From a bacterium (GTDB lineage: Bacteria; SZUA-79; Acidulodesulfobacterales; Acidulodesulfobacteraceae), in contig JAKAKF010000264.1 in the NCBI GenBank assembly GCA_021813595.1, positions 1 to 8,738 of the forward strand: a stretch of 8,738 nt of DNA, read 5' to 3'. Below are positions 6,473 to 8,738 of the stretch, piece by piece. The position numbers were made by a program, and so were the translations under genes. The notes below the pieces were generated by a model. The model saw only the letters and a program-made list of their open reading frames with translations, was not told the origin of the DNA and ran no database searches. Within the stretch, counting starts at the first letter, position 1. The number at the start of each line of letters is the position of its first letter.

Positions 6473-7243
6473 ATGATAGATAAAACCGCAATAATTTATC
6501 CAGGAGCCGTAATAGACGAATCGACCGAAGTCGGACCCTATACTATTATAAAAAGCGGCGTGAAAATAGGCAAAAATAATCAAATTGCTTCGCACGTAGT
6601 GATAGAAGGCAACACGACTATAGGCGACGGAAATAAAATATTTCAATTCGCTTCTATAGGTTCGGTTCCGCAAGACCTTAAGTATAAAGGCGAAAATACT
6701 AAACTTATTATAGGCGATAACAATATAATAAGAGAATACGTAACTATGAATCCTGGAACTGTAACCGGCAACGGAGTTACGGTAGTTGGCAACGATAATC
6801 TTTTTATGATGCACGTACACATTGCTCACGACTGTACTATAGGCAACAGGAATATTTTTGCAAATAACGCTACCCTTGCAGGACATATAGAAATTGAGAA
6901 TTTTGCAATACTCGGAGGTCTTTGCGCCGTTCATCAGTTCGTTCGCATTGGCGAATCGGCTCTTATAGCAGGCGGTTCCATGGTAGTGCAGGATATTCCT
7001 CCTTATTTAGTGGCGTCGGGAGACAGGGCAAAAATTTACGGAATTAACAGAATAGGATTGGAAAGAAGAGGTTTTACCAAAGAAGAAATAGAACAGATAA
7101 AAAATGCCTACAAAATTGTATATAGGTCGAAAGTTACGGTTAAAATTGCAATAGAAAGAATAGAACAGGAAATAGGAAAAACCGAAAAAATAGAAAAGTT
7201 CACTTCGTTCATATCTAATTCCAAAAGAGGTATTACCAGATAA
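6473..7243 (+). CDS. lpxA: LpxA, UDP-N-acetylglucosamine acyltransferase
   Basis: This 256-residue enzyme would add a 3-hydroxyacyl chain to the 3-position of UDP-GlcNAc, the first step of lipid A synthesis. The start MIDKTAIIYPGAVI is typical. Hexapeptide beta-helix repeats run to about residue 185, with IFQFASIGSVPQDLKYKGE at 56-74. The catalytic His119 (E. coli His125) and His116 (E. coli His122) sit in HVHIAHDCTIGNR. AVHQF (152-156) and IPPYLVASGDRAKIYGINRIGLERRGF (175-201) lead into the C-terminal helical domain, and the protein ends in the familiar KRGITR. Ungapped comparison with E. coli puts Gly167 at the Gly173 acyl-chain ruler position, which suggests a long chain. No Shine-Dalgarno is visible, and a seven-codon reading frame (6453-6476) overlaps its ATG as ATGA. 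The next gene, lpxI, starts 19 bases after the stop. Confidence 0.97.
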   Translation: MIDKTAIIYPGAVIDESTEVGPYTIIKSGVKIGKNNQIASHVVIEGNTTIGDGNKIFQFASIGSVPQDLKYKGENTKLIIGDNNIIREYVTMNPGTVTGNGVTVVGNDNLFMMHVHIAHDCTIGNRNIFANNATLAGHIEIENFAILGGLCAVHQFVRIGESALIAGGSMVVQDIPPYLVASGDRAKIYGINRIGLERRGFTKEEIEQIKNAYKIVYRSKVTVKIAIERIEQEIGKTEKIEKFTSFISNSKRGITR

Positions 7244-7262
7244 TTAGCGGAAGTTTTAAAAT

Positions 7263-8066
7263 ATGGAAAATAAAAACATTGGCATAATCGCAGGTTACGG
7301 CGAGTTTCCGCTAATATATATAAATGAATTAAAGTCGGCGGGTTATTCGGTGAAGGTTTGCGCAATAGAAGAAGAAGCCGACAAATCGCTTGCAGATTGC
7401 GCCGACAAGATTATTTACATCAGCGTAGGACAGCTCGGTAAATTAGTTAATTTTTTTAAATCCGAAAACGTCAGCGAAGTTATAATGGCGGGTAAGGTCA
7501 GAAAAACGCTGATGTTTAAAAAAGTCAAACCGGACATTAAAGCCATAACGCTTTTTCTGTCTCTTAAAGACAAAAAAGACGATACTATACTTAACGCTAT
7601 TTGTAAATTTTTGGAAAAAGAAGGAATAACCATCGTTCCTCAGACGAAATATATTTCTTCCGTTTTTTTACCGTCGGGGGTCGCATCCAAAAGGTCGCCT
7701 AACAAAAAAGAAAAAGAAGATATAGAGTTCGGAAAAAATGCGGCAATGCTTATTGCAGGAGCGGATATAGGGCAGACCGCCGTAGTTAAAGATAAATCCG
7801 TAATGGCTCTTGAAGCCATAGAAGGCACGGACGAAGCGATAATGAGGGGCGGAAAGCTTGCAAACGGAGGCGCCGTAGTAGTAAAAGTTAATAAACCCAA
7901 TCAGGATTTAAGATTCGACATACCGGCAGTCGGACTCGATACTTTAGAAGCTATAATTTCGGTAAAAGCGACTTGTCTTGCTTTTGAACGAAATACTATA
8001 GTTATCAGGAAAGATGAATTTATTAAGAAGGCAGATTCCGAAGATATTGCCGTTTATGTTTTTTAA
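7263..8066 (+). CDS. lpxI: LpxI, UDP-2,3-diacylglucosamine pyrophosphatase
   Basis: This 267-residue DUF1009-family enzyme hydrolyses UDP-2,3-diacylglucosamine to lipid X and UMP, the fourth lipid A step. It replaces the unrelated LpxH of Enterobacteria. The N-terminal domain begins GIIAGYGEFPLIYINELKSAGY (residues 7-28). The family marks AGKVRK (76-81), GITIVPQTKYI (121-131) and DIEFGKNAAMLIAGADIGQTAVVKD (153-177) are present. The C-terminal catalytic part has EAIEGTDEAIMRGG (184-197) and QDLRFDIPAVGLDTLE (214-229). Asp219 in RFDIPAVG probably matches the essential Asp225 of the Caulobacter enzyme, aligned from memory. A GGAAG at 7249-7253 can serve as ribosome binding site. Its place between lpxA and lpxB is the classic context for this family and leaves little doubt about its role. 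Confidence 0.95.
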   Translation: MENKNIGIIAGYGEFPLIYINELKSAGYSVKVCAIEEEADKSLADCADKIIYISVGQLGKLVNFFKSENVSEVIMAGKVRKTLMFKKVKPDIKAITLFLSLKDKKDDTILNAICKFLEKEGITIVPQTKYISSVFLPSGVASKRSPNKKEKEDIEFGKNAAMLIAGADIGQTAVVKDKSVMALEAIEGTDEAIMRGGKLANGGAVVVKVNKPNQDLRFDIPAVGLDTLEAIISVKATCLAFERNTIVIRKDEFIKKADSEDIAVYVF

Positions 8067-8082
8067 GCCGCCGTTTTTAACT

Positions 8083-8098
8083 CCGTAATACCGTAATA
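8083..8098 (+). repeat. Tandem 8-base repeat in the lpxI-lpxB gap
   Basis: CCGTAATA occurs twice in direct succession in the 86-base spacer before lpxB. The rest of the spacer is AT-rich, with no convincing hairpin, terminator or promoter. It may be chance or a small binding site. Confidence 0.5.
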
Positions 8099-8152
8099 TA
8101 TTTTAATCACTTATATTATTTATGATTAATGTTTGCAGCTTAAACAAATATT

Positions 8153-8738
8153 ATGCAAATGCATAAAATACTTATAGTTTCCGGCGAACCGTCAGGTGAC
8201 GTTTTTGCCGGCGGTTTAATATCGTCGCTTAAGAATGTTGAAAAGTTCAAGAAGCTTGACGACAGCGGCATATCTATGCATATTTATGCGATGGGCGGCA
8301 AAAAAAGCGCCGAAGCCGGCGCAACGTTGGTAGCCGATATTAAAGAATTATCGGTTATGGGTTTCACCGAAGTGCTTTTAAAGTTAAAAACGATAAAAAA
8401 AGTATTAAAAAATTTATATTTATGGATAGAGTCCAATAAACCCGATGCAATTATTCTCGTCGATTTTCCTTCCTTTAATTTTAAAATCGCAAAATTGGCA
8501 AATAAGCTTAAAATCCCAGTAGTTTATTTTATACCTCCTAAAATATGGGCATCCCGTTACGGCAGAATAAAGTTTATTAAAAAATATATAAAATTCGTTA
8601 TAACTATTTTTCCTTTTGAGCAGGATATTTATAAAAAAGAAGGCGTAGAGTCTTACTATTTCGGCAACCCTTTATATATATTAAACAAAAAAGACGTTTT
8701 GTCTGCAAATTTATCCGAAGATGCCAAAATGCAAAAAC
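8153..8738 (+). CDS. lpxB: LpxB, lipid-A-disaccharide synthase, 5' part (cut by window end)
   Basis: The first 195 codons of a GT19-family glycosyltransferase are visible; the frame is open to the last base. LpxB joins lipid X to UDP-2,3-diacylglucosamine to make the lipid A disaccharide at the inner-membrane surface, using the product of LpxI encoded just upstream. Diagnostic parts are ILIVSGEPSGD (residues 6-16), IYAMGGKKSAEAGATLV (44-60), LSVMGFTEVL (66-75), ILVDFPSFNFKIA (101-113), IPVVYFIPPKIWASRYGRIK (121-140) and FGNPL (170-174). Asp104 in VDFPSFN aligns with the essential Asp98 of E. coli, from memory. The common ISPQVWAW and GHPL motifs are varied here (IPPKIWAS and GNPL). An in-frame TAA at 8141-8143 limits the start to the ATG at 8153 or the one at 8159; neither has a clear Shine-Dalgarno. 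The function is secure, the exact start less so. Confidence 0.93.
   Translation, partial: MQMHKILIVSGEPSGDVFAGGLISSLKNVEKFKKLDDSGISMHIYAMGGKKSAEAGATLVADIKELSVMGFTEVLLKLKTIKKVLKNLYLWIESNKPDAIILVDFPSFNFKIAKLANKLKIPVVYFIPPKIWASRYGRIKFIKKYIKFVITIFPFEQDIYKKEGVESYYFGNPLYILNKKDVLSANLSEDAKMQK

Noticed and set aside
6380..6934. Antisense reading frame of 184 codons opposite lpxA
   Set aside because: It lies almost wholly within lpxA, whose catalytic motifs are intact, and its Tyr/Ser/Val-rich low-complexity translation is the mirror of hexapeptide-repeat codons. It resembles no family I know.
1..8738. A new defence, mobile or biosynthetic system in this window
   Set aside because: Every long gene belongs to a known envelope-biogenesis family in a familiar order; apart from the palindromes there is no accessory gene, transposase or foreign-looking block.

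Overview
The window is a conserved outer-membrane biogenesis cluster, with every gene on the + strand. In order it holds the 3' end of a LolC/LolE-type lipoprotein-release permease, lolD, bamA, a skp/ompH-like chaperone, lpxD, fabZ, lpxA, lpxI and the 5' part of lpxB. This content requires a Gram-negative, LPS-making bacterium. The order lolC-lolD-bamA-skp-lpxD-fabZ-lpxA-lpxI-lpxB, the use of LpxI in place of LpxH, and a BamA with an extra N-terminal periplasmic domain all resemble deltaproteobacterial lineages (Desulfobacterota and relatives). The DNA is clearly AT-rich, with many A/T-ending codons, which suggests a low-GC member of that group. That placement is inference from gene order and style; no marker gene here fixes it.

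Layout. Positions 2-1250 carry the lipoprotein-release pair (permease C-terminus plus ATPase). Positions 1251-1410 are a 160-base gap with strong inverted repeats and a candidate promoter. Positions 1411-4759 hold the outer-membrane protein assembly genes (bamA, then skp). Positions 4814-8738 hold the lipid A genes: lpxD, fabZ, lpxA, lpxI and lpxB, the last cut by the window edge. No gap exceeds 160 bases. I see no tRNA, rRNA, CRISPR array, transposase gene or phage gene.

How the genes work together. LpxA, LpxI, LpxB and LpxD supply steps of the lipid A pathway (LpxC, LpxK and later steps lie elsewhere). FabZ makes unsaturated acyl-ACP from the same 3-hydroxyacyl-ACP pool that LpxA and LpxD draw on. 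Skp and BamA deliver and insert beta-barrel proteins, including those that export LPS. Lol proteins release lipoproteins from the inner membrane, among them Bam accessory proteins.

This is mostly a standard housekeeping cluster and I do not see a new multi-gene system. The points worth a second look are: (1) a family of intergenic palindromes with the core GAATTCAATTC at three gene junctions, resembling REP-type elements; (2) BamA, which has an extra N-terminal domain, a Leu in place of the near-universal Arg of the loop-6 VRGF motif, and a C-terminus that does not end in an aromatic residue; (3) a possible terminator-promoter pair ahead of bamA that may give a leaderless or nearly leaderless transcript.
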